64,000 bases of DNA from Quercus robur. Taxonomy: Eukaryota; Streptophyta; Magnoliopsida; Fagales; Fagaceae. Under the pieces are notes generated by a model. That model made no database searches. It saw only the letters and a program-made list of their open reading frames with translations, and was not told the origin of the DNA. Location: the NCBI RefSeq assembly GCF_932294415.1, contig NC_065537.1, positions 2,542,001 through 2,606,000 on the forward strand, given 5' to 3'. The stretch's first letter is position 1, and every line of letters begins with the position of its first letter. This document shows, one piece after another, positions 1-10,521 of this stretch. Both the position numbers and the translations under genes were made by a program.

Positions 1-20
1 GAGTGAGCAAGCAATTTTGG
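1..20 (+). repeat. LTR 3' end plus start of primer-binding site, truncated
   Basis: The first 13 bases match the LTR 3' end seen at 6357-6369 and, inverted, at 5490-5502. The next seven match the start of the primer-binding region of the minus-strand Gypsy element (5484-5490). The match stops at base 20, where unrelated 3' internal sequence begins. I read this as a deletion junction in a plus-oriented copy of the same element. Confidence 0.6.
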
Positions 21-293
21 ATGAACAAGCTAGATATAAGCTGAAACTCAACCCATATAGAGAGTTTTTGAGCCTTACTTTTCTTTGTGAGAGTATATCT
101 TTGTTTGAACTCTTAAATTTCTCTCATATGCTTCAGTTTTTGTAAAAGATCTCTATATTTTTTTTTTGGTTGACTACTGGAAACATTATAGGGAGATATA
201 CCATGATCTTACTTATTTTTGTCCTTAGGCATGCTGGTTTATGTGGAATTTTAGGAGATGAGAGCTTAAGGTCATCAATCTTTTGTCACCAGC

Positions 294-1337
294 TAAACAA
301 ATATTCAGCCTATATACTCATGGGGGTTTAAGTTTTGAGCAATTGATGTGCTTAGATACCACCATTGTCTCTCTTTTCTTCAAAAAAAAAAAAAAAAAAA
401 TTCAAAAAGAAGAAAAAAAAAAAAAAGAAAAGAAAGAGGAGACATACATAATCAATCAATAAATCATTGGTGTCTTACACATCTTTCATGTATTTCAAAA
501 GGCTTATATGGTTGAGTAAAGGTTATTTTGATTCAAGTTGGTTGCTACTGCTATGAGTTGGGTTTGGCTTGAATTTTCTGCATTTGATTTATATACCTCA
601 TATTTCAAAGAAAGCAGTTTGCCTTTACCTAGCCATAAGATTATACTACCACTGAGTTTAAAGACCTACTTGATCCTAAAGGTGCACGGCTGGTATGTGT
701 TTGGGATAAAAACTAGGGATGAGAATGATATTAACCTTATGTTTCCAGGAATTCAACATCCTTTCCAAGAGATCTTTTTCCGTTGTTTTAGCGGCTGTTT
801 TTGTATACACATGTGATATTCTTAAAACTTCTTCTTTCCTTTTTGTTCACATGTGATTTGAAGAGAGAAACCATTACTTCTATGTGTGTTCTTTCAGAGT
901 GTTGATGACTTAAGAGAGGTTTTGGAGTAGAGGCTCTAATCTAGATTATTCTTGGTCTATGCATGTTTGGAAAAGCCGGTTTGATTGGACGGGCTATGCA
1001 CACACACACTCCAAAAGTGAAGCTAGTGAAAGCTCTTTAATATGATGAATAGTATCCCAACTCAAAAAATTGAAAGTTCATTTGTATGATATAATGATAA
1101 AGTAGACTAACATTTGCTGTAGGAATTTTCAGGAAACCTTTGACTTTTGTGGGTAGAGTCACTGCAAACCCTCACGAGAGTAAACTCATCCACGAGGGTG
1201 ACCTAGGGGTTCAAATATTTGCTGCACATGGGAAGTGCAGTCGTGTAGCCTACGAAAGTGGCTTGTATTTTAGTTTTAATTTTTTCACTTTTAGTAGACA
1301 TGGGTGCTTTGTGGATTGCTAGGGACTAGCAAGATTT
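294..1337 (+). other. Noncoding 3' internal region of a plus-oriented Gypsy fragment
   Basis: This stretch lies between the left inverted-repeat arm and a polypurine tract. It contains poly-A runs (382-425) and two short open frames (538-816, 1140-1322) that resemble no protein I recognise. It is best read as untranslated 3' internal sequence of the retroelement. Confidence 0.5.
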
Positions 1338-1348
1338 AAGTTGGGGGG
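1338..1348 (+). promoter_or_regulatory. Polypurine tract of plus-oriented Gypsy element
   Basis: A short stretch ending in six G residues is followed directly by TGTGATAACG, the expected start of an LTR. This is the usual arrangement for priming of second-strand synthesis in plant Athila/Tat elements. Confidence 0.65.
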
Positions 1349-1778
1349 TGTGATAACGCCTTAAAATGTATACTTGTTATATATTTATATGGGCGTTATC
1401 TCCTTATTACTATGCTTAATTTGTATAATTAAGCCATGATTTGCATTAGTCCAAATTATTTATCTTTACACAATTTCTTGAATAAAATGCTATTCATTGT
1501 GTGTAATTTTCTACTTTCAGGAAATTATGTGAGAAAAATGAGTTTATAGGAATTTGTGAAAGAATGGAGGCCAAACTAGAATTAAAGTGGAACTAAAGGA
1601 CCATGCTTAAATGTCTAAGGAGGTGCAGCTGGAGTGCTTGGATCGTCTACCATGATTGGAAGCTTCAAATAAGGAAAGAAATCAAAGAAGCAGAATCTGA
1701 AAAGGAAAAATCTAATTTGAGCACTGATCAGTAGTTTGGGCGTATCTCTCTTAGCAAAAATCCAATTGACACAAGGCT
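1349..1778 (+). repeat. 5' part of an LTR, truncated at its right end
   Basis: It begins with TG immediately after the polypurine tract. The right end is cut where the second inverted-repeat arm begins at about 1779. I see no LTR 3' terminus (CA plus target duplication) here, so the LTR is incomplete. Confidence 0.55.
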
Positions 1779-2293
1779 AGATGGTGACAAAATATTGATG
1801 GCCTTAAGCTCTCATCTCCTAAAATTCCACATAAACCAACATGCCTAAGGACAAAAATAAGTAAGATCATGGTATATCTCCCTATAATGTTTCCAGTAGT
1901 CAACCAAAAAAAAATATAGAGATCTTTTACAAAAACTAAAGCATATGAGAGAAATTTAAGAGTTCAAACAAAGATATACTCTCACAAAGAAAAGTAAGGC
2001 TCAAAAACTCTCTATATGGGTTGAGTTTTAGCTTATATCTAGCTTGTTCATGATCCATGCATATCCAACATCCAACCATCCACTAACCTGGCTATTGTGC
2101 TCAAAAGTTTCCAATTGTGCTTTTCATGAAAGAGTCTTAATATAGCAAATAGTATAACCAACTCAACATTATTCATTCTATCACATGACATAAAAATAAA
2201 GCTTATAACTCTTCTGCATTCAAAGTCAAGGTTTTTTTTTTTTGGAACAGAAAGAAAGAAAAATAATGCAAGGTGTAGCAAAAAGTTTAAACC

Positions 2294-2306
2294 TCTCCCC
2301 CCAACT
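2294..2306 (-). promoter_or_regulatory. Polypurine tract-like motif, minus strand
   Basis: On the minus strand this reads AGTTGGGGGGAG and follows a stretch reading TTGAGGACAATGCAA, a common context downstream of pol in plant Athila/Tat elements. No LTR start follows it, so it is probably the internal copy of the tract rather than the terminal one. Confidence 0.55.
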
Positions 2307-2379
2307 AAAATATTGCATTGTCCTCAATGTATCAAAGCTAAAATAAATTCAAGTATAAAGGGAAGAAGTTTACCTTAAG

Positions 2380-2417
<38 letters not shown>

Positions 2418-2539
2418 CTTTCACACTTGCAAATGTTAGCTCACAAAAAAAAAAAAAAACAAAAACAAAAAAAACAAAACAAAAGGCTAAAAGAAAATTA
2501 AAACAAATATGGTACAACTTCATAAGGCTCTTTCAGAGT

Positions 2540-2917
2540 TCACGTAGCATCCCAATAGGAAGGAACCTTCAGTGACATAGTCTCCTCCTCTGGTATAACT
2601 CCCCCTAAGAATGGTTTTAACCTTTGTTCATTTATTTTCAAAATCCTACCATCTCTAGGGTCCTCAACTACTACAACTCTTTGATTAAACACTTCCCTTA
2701 CAATGAAAGGGCCATCACATCTAGGTTTTAACTTACCTGGGCCTAAATATGCATATTTAAGACCACCGGGCAGCGGCTTAAGCTCCAGTTGTGGTGCCTC
2801 TTCACTTGGATGCACGAGCTTTTTTTCATTTTCTAGTAGCTCCTCAAAGCAAGGCTTCCACCCTTTATTAATTGCCATCTTCTGTTGTTCTTCCAAAACC
2901 TGTGAGGAATCCAACAA
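2540..2917 (-). pseudogene. Gypsy pol remnant: start of RT region fused in frame to integrase C-terminus
   Basis: Two parts of pol that are normally more than a thousand codons apart are joined here. The first half (to about 2738) contains LELKPLPGGLKYAYLG, the conserved lead-in to reverse transcriptase in Athila/Tat elements. The second half begins GKLKPRCDGPFIVREVF and ends NEQRLKPFLGG, the integrase C-terminal barrel region. Reverse transcriptase, RNase H and the integrase core are missing. The junction keeps the reading frame and lies at a CAG/GTAAG sequence. A frameshift at about 2890-2917 separates this frame from the protease frame upstream. The product would have no enzymatic activity. 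Confidence 0.8.
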
Positions 2918-3736
2918 AGAAAATTTTCAAATACATGAATATCACATTCTAAATCATAAGAACCAACAGAATTATTAAGAAGAGTTCCAAGAGGATCAGA
3001 AAAACAATTCTTATTAAACTCTTCTTGAACCACCACCCCAATGAGGTTCACATAAGCACAGTCATCATCCTCATGTGGTTGTTTAGCCACATGAAATATG
3101 TTTAGCTCCAAAGTCATGGAACTAAAAGTGAGTTGCATTCTCCCATTCCTGCAATTAATTAAAGCATTAGCTGTGGCAAGAAAAGGTCTACCCAAAATAA
3201 TAGGGGTATGAACATTAGGATGTAAAATAGGTTGGTAATCTAGAACAATAAAATCAACAGGATAATAAAATTGTTCAATTTTTACCAACACATCCTCAAC
3301 AATCCCTTTCGGCTCCCTTACAGAGCGGTCAGCCAACTGTAAAGTTATTGAAGTAGGTTTTAACTCCCCAAGTCCAAGTTTTTGATATACACTGAAAGGG
3401 ATCAAATTAACACCTGCCCCAAGATCTAGCAATGCATGCTCCATGATGTAATCTCCAATAGTACAAGAGATTGTTGGACAACTTGGATCCTTATACTTTG
3501 GTGGGGTCTTATGTTGGATAACTGCACTTACCTGTTCTGTTAGGAATGCGGTCTTCTTCACATGATGCTTTCTCTTGATGGTGCATAGGTCCTTAATTAC
3601 CTTGGCATATGCAAGCACTTGCTTGATAACATGCAATAATGGCAAATTTATCTTGACTTGATGCAAATGCTCTAATATCTCAGATGTGGTGTCCAATTTC
3701 CTAGGTAATTTTAAGGCTTGTGGAAATGGTGGAGGG
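2890..3736 (-). pseudogene. Gypsy aspartic protease region
   Basis: The frame contains a retropepsin-like domain: ALLDLGAGVNLIPFSVYQ holds the catalytic Asp (D-L-G-A where D-S/T-G-A is usual), then a flap-like stretch, and ILGRPFLATANALI near its end. It lies directly downstream of gag on the minus strand, in a different frame; gag ends at a stop near 3738 and this frame is open across the junction. Such a frame change could be programmed, but a mutation is simpler. Downstream the frame runs into the pol remnant at 2540-2917 through a second frame change. The element has lost the rest of pol, so this is relic coding sequence. Confidence 0.8.
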
Positions 3737-3737
3737 A

Positions 3738-5309
3738 TTAGGCAGTTTCAATTTCACCAAATCCAAGTGACTCAGTTTCATCCTTCTCTTTTTCAACTGG
3801 GGTCTCCTTAGATTTCTTTGTTACTAAAGGAGAACTTTTATCAATCTTTTTACCACTTCTCAAAATGGTCACAGCTTTTACTTCCTCATGTTTATCTTTA
3901 GAGCCAATTTTTAGATTTTGATTGATGGGATTAGGTTGAGTTTGGGAAGGAAGCTTCCCTCTCTCTATCCCACTCAATGAATTTGTAAGCCTAGTTATAT
4001 GACTCTTGGTCTCTCTTACCTCTTCATCTAGCCTAGTGAGCATGGATTCAAACTTTTGATTTTGCTCACTTTGCCTTTGAATGAAAGTACTAAGTGCATC
4101 CTCCAAGGAAGGTCTAGATGAGGATGATGATGATGCATGTGGTGAATTAAAATTCCTTGGAGCAGGAGGATTCAACACATTGTCACTCTTATAACTCAAA
4201 TACGGATGGTTTCGCATATTTGGGTTATAATTGTTAGAATATGAAGAATTATTTGGCCAGTATGAATTAAATGCATGTACTTGTTCTTCTGGCACATTTA
4301 AGAATGATGAAAGTGATGCACATTCATTTGTAGCATGGTTTATCTCATGACAGATTTTACACACCTCCATTGGGTCCTCTCTAAAGGTAGCACTAATACT
4401 CTTACTTCCTTTCATTTTGAGTGCCTCAATTTCTTTAGTTAACATGCTGATTTTTGCACTTATGTTATCATCTTCCCTCAACTTGAAAACACTTCCACTA
4501 GAAGTGGCAGTGTTAGTTCTAGTCCTATCAGTGGAGTCCATTAAGCTAGGTCCAGTCCATGTGTTAGAGTTTTCAGCTATCTCATCAAGATAATCCATTG
4601 CATCTTCGGGTTCTTTTTGTAAAAAGTCCCCTCCGCATGAGAGTTGAATAAACTGTCGGTCCCTAGGTGTAAGTCCTTCATAAAAATAGCTAACCAACCT
4701 CCAATCTTCATACCCATGAGTTGGGCAAAAATTGAAAAGATCTTTGTACCTTTCCCAAGCTTGGTATAAGGTCTCATCTTCTCCTTGGACAAAACTAGCT
4801 ATCCTTCTTTTTACTTGCTGGACTTTGTGGGGAGGAAAATGTTTCCTAAAAAACTCTTTGGCCATCTCCCCCCAACTACTTATAGACCTAGGTTTCAAGG
4901 TGTAAAGCCAACTTCTTGCCTTATCCTTAAGTGAAAAAGGAAAGAAACGTAACTTAGCAGTCTCAATAACATTTTGTGCATAGAAACTACTAATTACCTC
5001 TTCAAAAGCTCTAACATGGACATAAGGATTTTCATTTTCTTGTCCCCTAAAGTTAGGAAGTATTGCTAATAAACCTTGTTTCAGTTCTACATGTGGTGCA
5101 TTAGGTGGAAACATGATGCATGAAGGAACAGAATTTTGTGTAGGATGCAAAAATTCATACATAGTTCTTCTATTCTCCTCATGATTATTACGTGTTTCAT
5201 CACCCATAATTGATGAAGAAGGTGAAGGCAAAGGTGTGTCAAAAAGATTACCAAAGTAAGTTTCAAAATTTTCTAATCTGCCTCTCTTGTTTCTAACCCA
5301 AATGCTCAT
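3738..5309 (-). CDS. gag: Athila/Tat-like Ty3/Gypsy gag polyprotein
   Basis: This is the capsid-type polyprotein of an LTR retrotransposon. The open frame extends upstream to 5525, but that part runs through the primer-binding site, so the methionine at 5309 (or the one at 5207) is the likelier start. The central part, from LPNFRGQENENPYVHVRAFEE to PHKVQQVKRRIASF, is the conserved retrotransposon gag domain. A putative zinc-binding cluster (C-x2-C-x4-H-x4-C: CKICHEINHATNEC) lies near 4330-4370. Past it are Asn/Ser-rich stretches, a predicted coiled coil (RQSEQNQKFESMLTRLDEEV) and a Lys-rich tail. The frame is intact for more than 500 codons while the downstream pol is almost entirely deleted, so any expression would be of gag alone. 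Confidence 0.82.
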   Translation of the reverse strand: MSIWVRNKRGRLENFETYFGNLFDTPLPSPSSSIMGDETRNNHEENRRTMYEFLHPTQNSVPSCIMFPPNAPHVELKQGLLAILPNFRGQENENPYVHVRAFEEVISSFYAQNVIETAKLRFFPFSLKDKARSWLYTLKPRSISSWGEMAKEFFRKHFPPHKVQQVKRRIASFVQGEDETLYQAWERYKDLFNFCPTHGYEDWRLVSYFYEGLTPRDRQFIQLSCGGDFLQKEPEDAMDYLDEIAENSNTWTGPSLMDSTDRTRTNTATSSGSVFKLREDDNISAKISMLTKEIEALKMKGSKSISATFREDPMEVCKICHEINHATNECASLSSFLNVPEEQVHAFNSYWPNNSSYSNNYNPNMRNHPYLSYKSDNVLNPPAPRNFNSPHASSSSSSRPSLEDALSTFIQRQSEQNQKFESMLTRLDEEVRETKSHITRLTNSLSGIERGKLPSQTQPNPINQNLKIGSKDKHEEVKAVTILRSGKKIDKSSPLVTKKSKETPVEKEKDETESLGFGEIETA

Positions 5310-5468
5310 GCAACAATGAATGCCAATCAAATAAAATAAATTAAAAACAAACAGAAAAATAAAAAAATAAAATAAAAAAAGGGGAAAAAATGGAACGAAG
5401 TTACCAATAGAAGAATTTCCACTGGTTGTGCTTTGCTCCCAAAAATTGCCTCTGAACACACAGTAGCT

Positions 5469-5485
5469 CCCCGGCAACGGCGCCA
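5469..5485 (-). promoter_or_regulatory. Primer-binding site for tRNA-Asp
   Basis: On the plus strand this reads CCCCGGCAACGGCGCCA, which matches the 3' end of plant tRNA-Asp(GUC) including the CCA. On the minus strand it is therefore a primer-binding site. It lies four bases inside the end of the LTR arm. A tRNA-Asp primer is typical of Athila/Tat elements. Confidence 0.85.
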
Positions 5486-5489
5486 AAAT

Positions 5490-6369
5490 TGCTTGCTCAC
5501 TCCCAAGTGTAGGAGATCGTAGCAATATAATTCTCGGAGTACCGAGGTCGAACCAAGGAGCAGGGTAAATTCAAAGACAATATAATTAAATAACAATTTG
5601 GATGAAGAAGAAAAATACTTTTTTTTGGTTATTGTTAACAAGAATAATAATAAAAACTTATTTAAATCAATAATGTAAATACTAGGGCATCAAGGTGTTT
5701 CCTTATATTGATATGAAATTCTTTGTGATCTAAGAAAATATCTATTTCATAATTGATTGTTCTTATACAATTAAAAACTTATGATTCGGTTGAACTGAGA
5801 CAATTCAAGAACACATGATAACCTCGATTAATAATGCGGTTAGAAAAGTTTTCAGAAAAACCCATTCACTTTAAAACTTGATTTCTTTTGATGTATTAGT
5901 TCTTCCATACTTTCAATAAGTTCAATCATGTTTTTCTTATTGTTTAGATGAATTTCTAATAGTTTCAAATAGAAATCAAGTTTTAAAGTGAATGGGTTTT
6001 TCTGAAAACTTTTCTAACTGCATTATTAATCGAGGTTATCATGCATTCTTGAATTATCTCAGTTCAACCGAATCATAAGTTTTTAATTGTATAAGAACAA
6101 TCAATTATGAAATAGATATTTTCTTAGATCACAAAGAATTTCATATCAATATAGGGAAACACCCCAATGCCCTAGTATTTACATTATTGATTTAAATCAG
6201 TATTTATTATTATTCTTGTTAACAATAACCAAGAAAAAATATTTTTCTTCTTCATCCAAATTGTTATTTAATTATATTGTCTTTGAATTTACCCTACTCC
6301 TTATGGTTCGATCTCGGTACTCCGAGAATTATATTGCTACGATCTCTTGCACTTGGGAGTGAGCAAGCA
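5490..6369. repeat. Large palindrome made of two opposed LTR 3' halves
   Basis: The left arm (5490-5886) and right arm (5971-6369) are near-perfect inverted copies separated by about 84 bases. The outer ends are the LTR 3' terminus (GAGCAAGCA) in both directions. On the left the terminus is followed by the tRNA-Asp primer site of the minus-strand element; on the right it abuts sequence of a truncated Copia element. The LTR 5' halves are absent. A transcript across this region would fold into a hairpin of nearly 400 bp. Confidence 0.88.
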
Positions 6370-6382
6370 GGTGCATGTTAAG

Positions 6383-6715
6383 TTAAGAAAATAAGGATGA
6401 GTGAGGTGTAATGCGGTTGCAACAAACATAATCCATAAGCCAAGAGGAAGGAGACATACTAGATGAAACTGAGAGAGAAGAGGAATAAGATGCGTTACCA
6501 ATCATACGAACGGTATTAGCAATGATGTTTTGAAGGTCAACTGTGGAAATGGTGATAGTGGATCTGGAAGACTTGGACTTTGTGGAGATGGGAGCCATTA
6601 GTTGCATATGCTCAGTGTTAGCAATAGTAGTAGTAGAAATGGAAATAGCTAATTTGTTGCGTTGATAGCAAGTTTCAATATTATGGCCAAAACATTTGCA
6701 AAAATTGTAAAAATT
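6383..6715 (-). pseudogene. Ty1/Copia gag zinc knuckle and protease start, truncated
   Basis: Reading on the minus strand from about 6715, the sequence starts with a degenerate zinc-knuckle stretch (FCKCFGHNIETCYQR). It runs through a Ser/Thr-rich linker to SSWLMDYVCCNRITPHSS, recognisable as the Copia protease active-site region (usually W-x-x-D-S-G-x-x-x-H). Here the Ser-Gly after the Asp is replaced by Tyr-Val and His by Arg, so the active site is lost. The frame is cut at about 6375, where the palindromic LTR begins. Confidence 0.7.
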
Positions 6716-7333
6716 GTTTGTTGGATTATCAACAACGATTGTTGTAATAAAAAAGAAGATTTGTCCTTATTCTTCATTTAGAAGAAAAATATACGAAAAT
6801 GAAATCTACACAAAAAACTGGGTAAAGAGCACTTGGACTGCAAAAAATCAAAGTCAACGATCAACGGTGTGGTCAACGAAGTCAACGGTGTTGACATCAA
6901 CAAGATGACGCAAGCAGGTGACTAATGCTGATGTAAGCGGACTAAATGATGATGATGTGGCAGTGATGACGTGGCTTGATGACATTACTAAGGCTGACGT
7001 GGCATAGATGACATAATCGATGACGTCAGTAGATAGGGTTTTGGCACGTGCAAGCTCGTGGAGGCATATGATGGTACCACCAAGACTTGTAGGGGCAAGT
7101 GGAGGTGCATGACAAGTCCGACGAAGACAATTTTTCACAAGCGAGCAGATCGAAGAGAGTACTTTCTGATGGTGCAATCTATGGTTTGATCGGAGAAGCA
7201 AAAGCGGTGGTAGCGGCAAGGCAGTGGTCTTTGATGTACTGTAGTCGCAGTGGAGGCAGCGTTGACAACGACGACTGTAGTGGATGACACCCAAGAAGAC
7301 AAGACTGCTTTAGAGCGGCACACTAGAGGATTA
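6716..7333 (-). other. Degenerate gag/leader region of the Copia relic, with clustered ACGT motifs
   Basis: This is the space between the Copia primer-binding site and the zinc knuckle, where gag should be. I cannot recognise a gag domain, and the long minus-strand frame at 6854-7294 has a low-complexity, unfamiliar product. On the plus strand, 6940-7050 contains repeated TGACGTGGC-like motifs, one TGACGTCA and one CACGTG, all ACGT-core sites of the kind bound by plant bZIP factors. Confidence 0.45.
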
Positions 7334-7353
7334 GAGCAGTGGCTCTAATACCA
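7334..7353 (-). promoter_or_regulatory. Primer-binding site (initiator tRNA-Met) of Copia relic
   Basis: On the minus strand this begins TGGTATTAGAGCC, one base from the usual TGGTATCAGAGC complementary to initiator tRNA-Met. It directly follows the LTR ending in CTAACA. Confidence 0.8.
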
Positions 7354-7524
7354 TGTTAGAAATACTGAATGAATATTATTGTATTTCTCAAAGAATAAAA
7401 TATACATGAGTGTCTTTATATAGGAGGCAGAGTATGTAATACAAGTATGTGTGTAGTACAAGTATGTGTACTATACAAGCAAACAAGGTAGGCCTAAAGC
7501 CCACAGCCCTATTACACGTTAACA
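7354..7524 (-). repeat. 5' LTR of the truncated Copia element
   Basis: The sequence is bounded by TGTTA and TAACA, the short inverted repeat expected of Copia LTRs, and abuts the primer-binding site. At about 171 bp it is a short LTR. No second copy is present in the window. Confidence 0.72.
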
Positions 7525-7594
7525 CACATAATAACAAATTTGCAAATTACTTCAAGAACAGAGCATCGTTATCTTGTTAGAGTTAGTAATGACT

Positions 7595-8060
7595 CTTGCA
7601 ATTAAGGTTGTCCATGGGTCGGTCTGGGTCAGGTTTGTGCCCAACCCGTAACTACCCGACGGAATTGGGTGGCCGAAAATCTCACCCATTGTCGACCGAT
7701 GGACTGGTTGGATTGGGTAGATCAAACCTTCAGCAGGTGGTGGACGGGTTAGTCAGAGTTATTGTTCAGAGAAAATGATGAGGAAAACCCAAATCTAGTG
7801 AAAATCTCATCGGATTTGATGAGATTTTGCCAGATCTAGTCAAAATCTCATCGGATCTACCTGATATCTCACTGGAATCTAGGTTTTTTTGCTTGGATTT
7901 GGAAATTTTTTTCACCAGAATCTAGATATTTTTCGATCAGTTTGGGTTTTTTGGGTTTTGTGGGAGGGAAACCAAAACCAACTTGCTGGAGTGGTTTTCT
8001 AGCGGTGAAGGCCTGCCACTGACCACCGGAGTAGTCGGATCGGATTTGGTTGATTTCTTT
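7595..8060. repeat. GGGTCGGGT-type dispersed repeat
   Basis: A GC-richer stretch with many GGGTCGG, CCCGAC and CTCATCGGAT-type repeats, unlike its AT-rich surroundings. A similar stretch lies at 48121-48332. No coding potential or terminal repeats are evident. It is probably a degenerate dispersed element of unknown class. Confidence 0.4.
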
Positions 8061-9149
8061 AGGTGGGTCGGATTTTCGGATGTGTTTGGACAGTCCTACT
8101 TACAATATAGGATATTCTCCATTTCAAAAGATTCATTTCATGATTAAAATTTTATTTATTAGATTTAACAGTGTACAAAATATCATATCATTTAAATAAT
8201 TTTTGAGGGATATTATTTAAAATTTTTAAATGACCTGAAATTAGGAACAGGGGGGCTTAGTCATTATTTAAAAATCCCCATCGAGTTATAATATTTGTTA
8301 AGATAAGCTAGTAAAGTTAAAACACAGACTTAAAAATCTGGCTTTGGTACCATTTGGAAATTTTTGTTGTTGTAAATCCTCTCAAATTATTGTGAGGAGT
8401 AAGGACTGCATATTGGTCATTATTATTCTGTTTTGGGTACTTTAGGACTATATGTTGGTGCTGCTCAATTATATTATCATTGTAGGATCCATATATTTAT
8501 TTTTTCAAAAGAAATAAAACACATACAGGATTGTAACTTATAGGTAAGTAAATATTCTTATTTATTTTTATAAATAAATTAGTAGGAAGAACTAAATCTT
8601 GTGGAAACTACGGAATTCAAAGATCTGTTGCCAAATATGCAGTGGTAAGCTAATCATTGCTGTTTAGCCACTAGCTTAAGGAATTATATATATATATATA
8701 TATATATATGAAAGAGAGTTACACAGGATTGATTTGTAAATCCTCAATTTCCTCATATACATTTTACTAGCTTAAAGCATTTTTTTTTTTTTTTTTTCGG
8801 AATTGTTTATAAATAAAAATAAATAAAAACCAAAGCCGTTTAATATATTTGCTCTTATCTACACCACTTTTTCTTTTTTAATATCATTTTTTATAGTTAA
8901 ATAGTGGGGGAAAAGATTGTGGGATTAAAAAAAATTGTCATATTAACGAATGCCCTTAAGGTAATGGTTAACAATTCATTTTAAGAAAATTTTAACATCA
9001 TTTTTGTGAAAAATGAAAAAAACTATCAAAACATTAATTACTTTTTTTTTCTATAAATTTTTTCTAAAAATAGATTGTTAACCAATGTCTTAAGGATATT
9101 CATTAGTATTTCCCTTTAAAATATATATATTTATATTGAAAAGTAAAAA

Positions 9150-9180
<31 letters not shown>

Positions 9181-10064
9181 TGTAAAAAGAAATGAAAGGG
9201 AGAATATTATCAGTCTTTGCATAACTGTGACTCACGACTTTGTTTTTTGTTTTCGAGCGAGTAGCATGTGCGCCAAAGAAATCCCAGAGGCTAGATTGAT
9301 TAAATATTGAATTTAAGAAAGCAACTTGTCTCTATCCCTTGCTAGAATCGTAAATTTGCGTTTGGGAGCTAGTAGTTATCAGTTGGCTTATTGCTTAAAT
9401 TATGTATTATTTGTAAGTCTTACGTAAATACGGATTTGTGAGTCTTAATGTCGGTATAACCTTTTTCTTTTTGTCCAACAAGTTAGGTAAAGTAACTGTT
9501 TGGGAATCCTACCTTATGATTCTTGTACAAAGAAGGATGCTTTTTGCCTATTGCAGGTCCCAATTTACTTTTATGTTGCTATAGTACTTTAAAATATTAT
9601 TTATTATTTGACTAAGGCATTAATCGATAATAAATAATATTTTATTCAACTTTTAATTTTTATTTAAAGTATTTTGAACAAAAAGTTTTCAACAAAATAT
9701 TAAATAAAATGTTCCCAATACATTCATGAATTTGAAAATGGGCTGGCAAATATTCCTAACTAAGGTTTTTTAGCGGCGGATCAAATTTGGACTTCCCTTT
9801 ATACCATGCCAGCTTTGTCATGAATCATTTTCTGCCGACTGGTGTGATTCATGCCCAAGGAAAAAATAAAAATATGAATGGGAAGAATTTTATTTTAATT
9901 TCCCTCATGTCAAAAGGCCTTTAAAATGTGAATATATAAATGAACAACGTATAGATATGGTGCTACTAAAGTTTTTGTTTTTGTTGATTACATTATACTT
10001 ATTCATTGATTTGGAGTACCAACTAATTATCCTATGATAGTTTGTCTCTTCTTTTTTTTTTTTT

Positions 10065-10096
<32 letters not shown>

Positions 10097-10521
10097 GATT
10101 ACATTATACTTCAGCTAACTCTTATTTACTCCCTTTTATTACCCCTCCGTCCAAACAAGCTGAAAATATTAACTAACCAAACCCCCAAGTGCGATGCTTA
10201 TAAGTGTTATCCATTAAATGACACGCATTTTTGTTAAGTAAATTCCTATGGAGGACCGAATAGTTTCTGAAAGAGTGGAAAATCAAACAAATCCTTAAAG
10301 TATTTAATAAAAGAAAATAGAAATATTTGGAATGACACAAAACGTTTGACATTTTCTTAAAGATGGCACTCACTCTCAGTCAGAGCCACCCATTATTGTA
10401 GTAGCAATATATTGAAACCGTAATCACCATGGTAACGATATGTGTGTAAAGTTGAAGAGAACATAATAAATAAAATTATTAGCTGGAATTGTATAAACAA
10501 TGTAAGGGTCCTATTTTTATG
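8061..10521. other. AT-rich intergenic DNA with simple repeats
   Basis: No gene recognised. It contains TA microsatellites (8685-8709, 9157-9181), poly-T runs near 8780 and 9040, and a TTG microsatellite at 10062-10098. A short internal palindrome (TATTATTTATTATT and its complement) lies near 9590-9650. Confidence 0.6.

Larger units (their letters stand above)
20..2052. repeat. Inverted repeat, arms 20-293 and 1779-2052
   Basis: The reverse complement of 1779-2052 matches 20-293 almost base for base, with only a handful of mismatches. The spacer is about 1.5 kb. The arms belong to the noncoding 3' internal part of an Athila-like Gypsy element: the left arm is in plus orientation, the right arm is part of the minus-oriented element whose gag lies at 3738-5309. 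The near identity suggests a fairly recent duplication or rearrangement. Confidence 0.85.

Noticed and set aside
5469-5485. Possible tRNA-Asp gene fragment
   Set aside because: Only the 3' end of tRNA-Asp is present and it lies next to an LTR end, so it is a primer-binding site.
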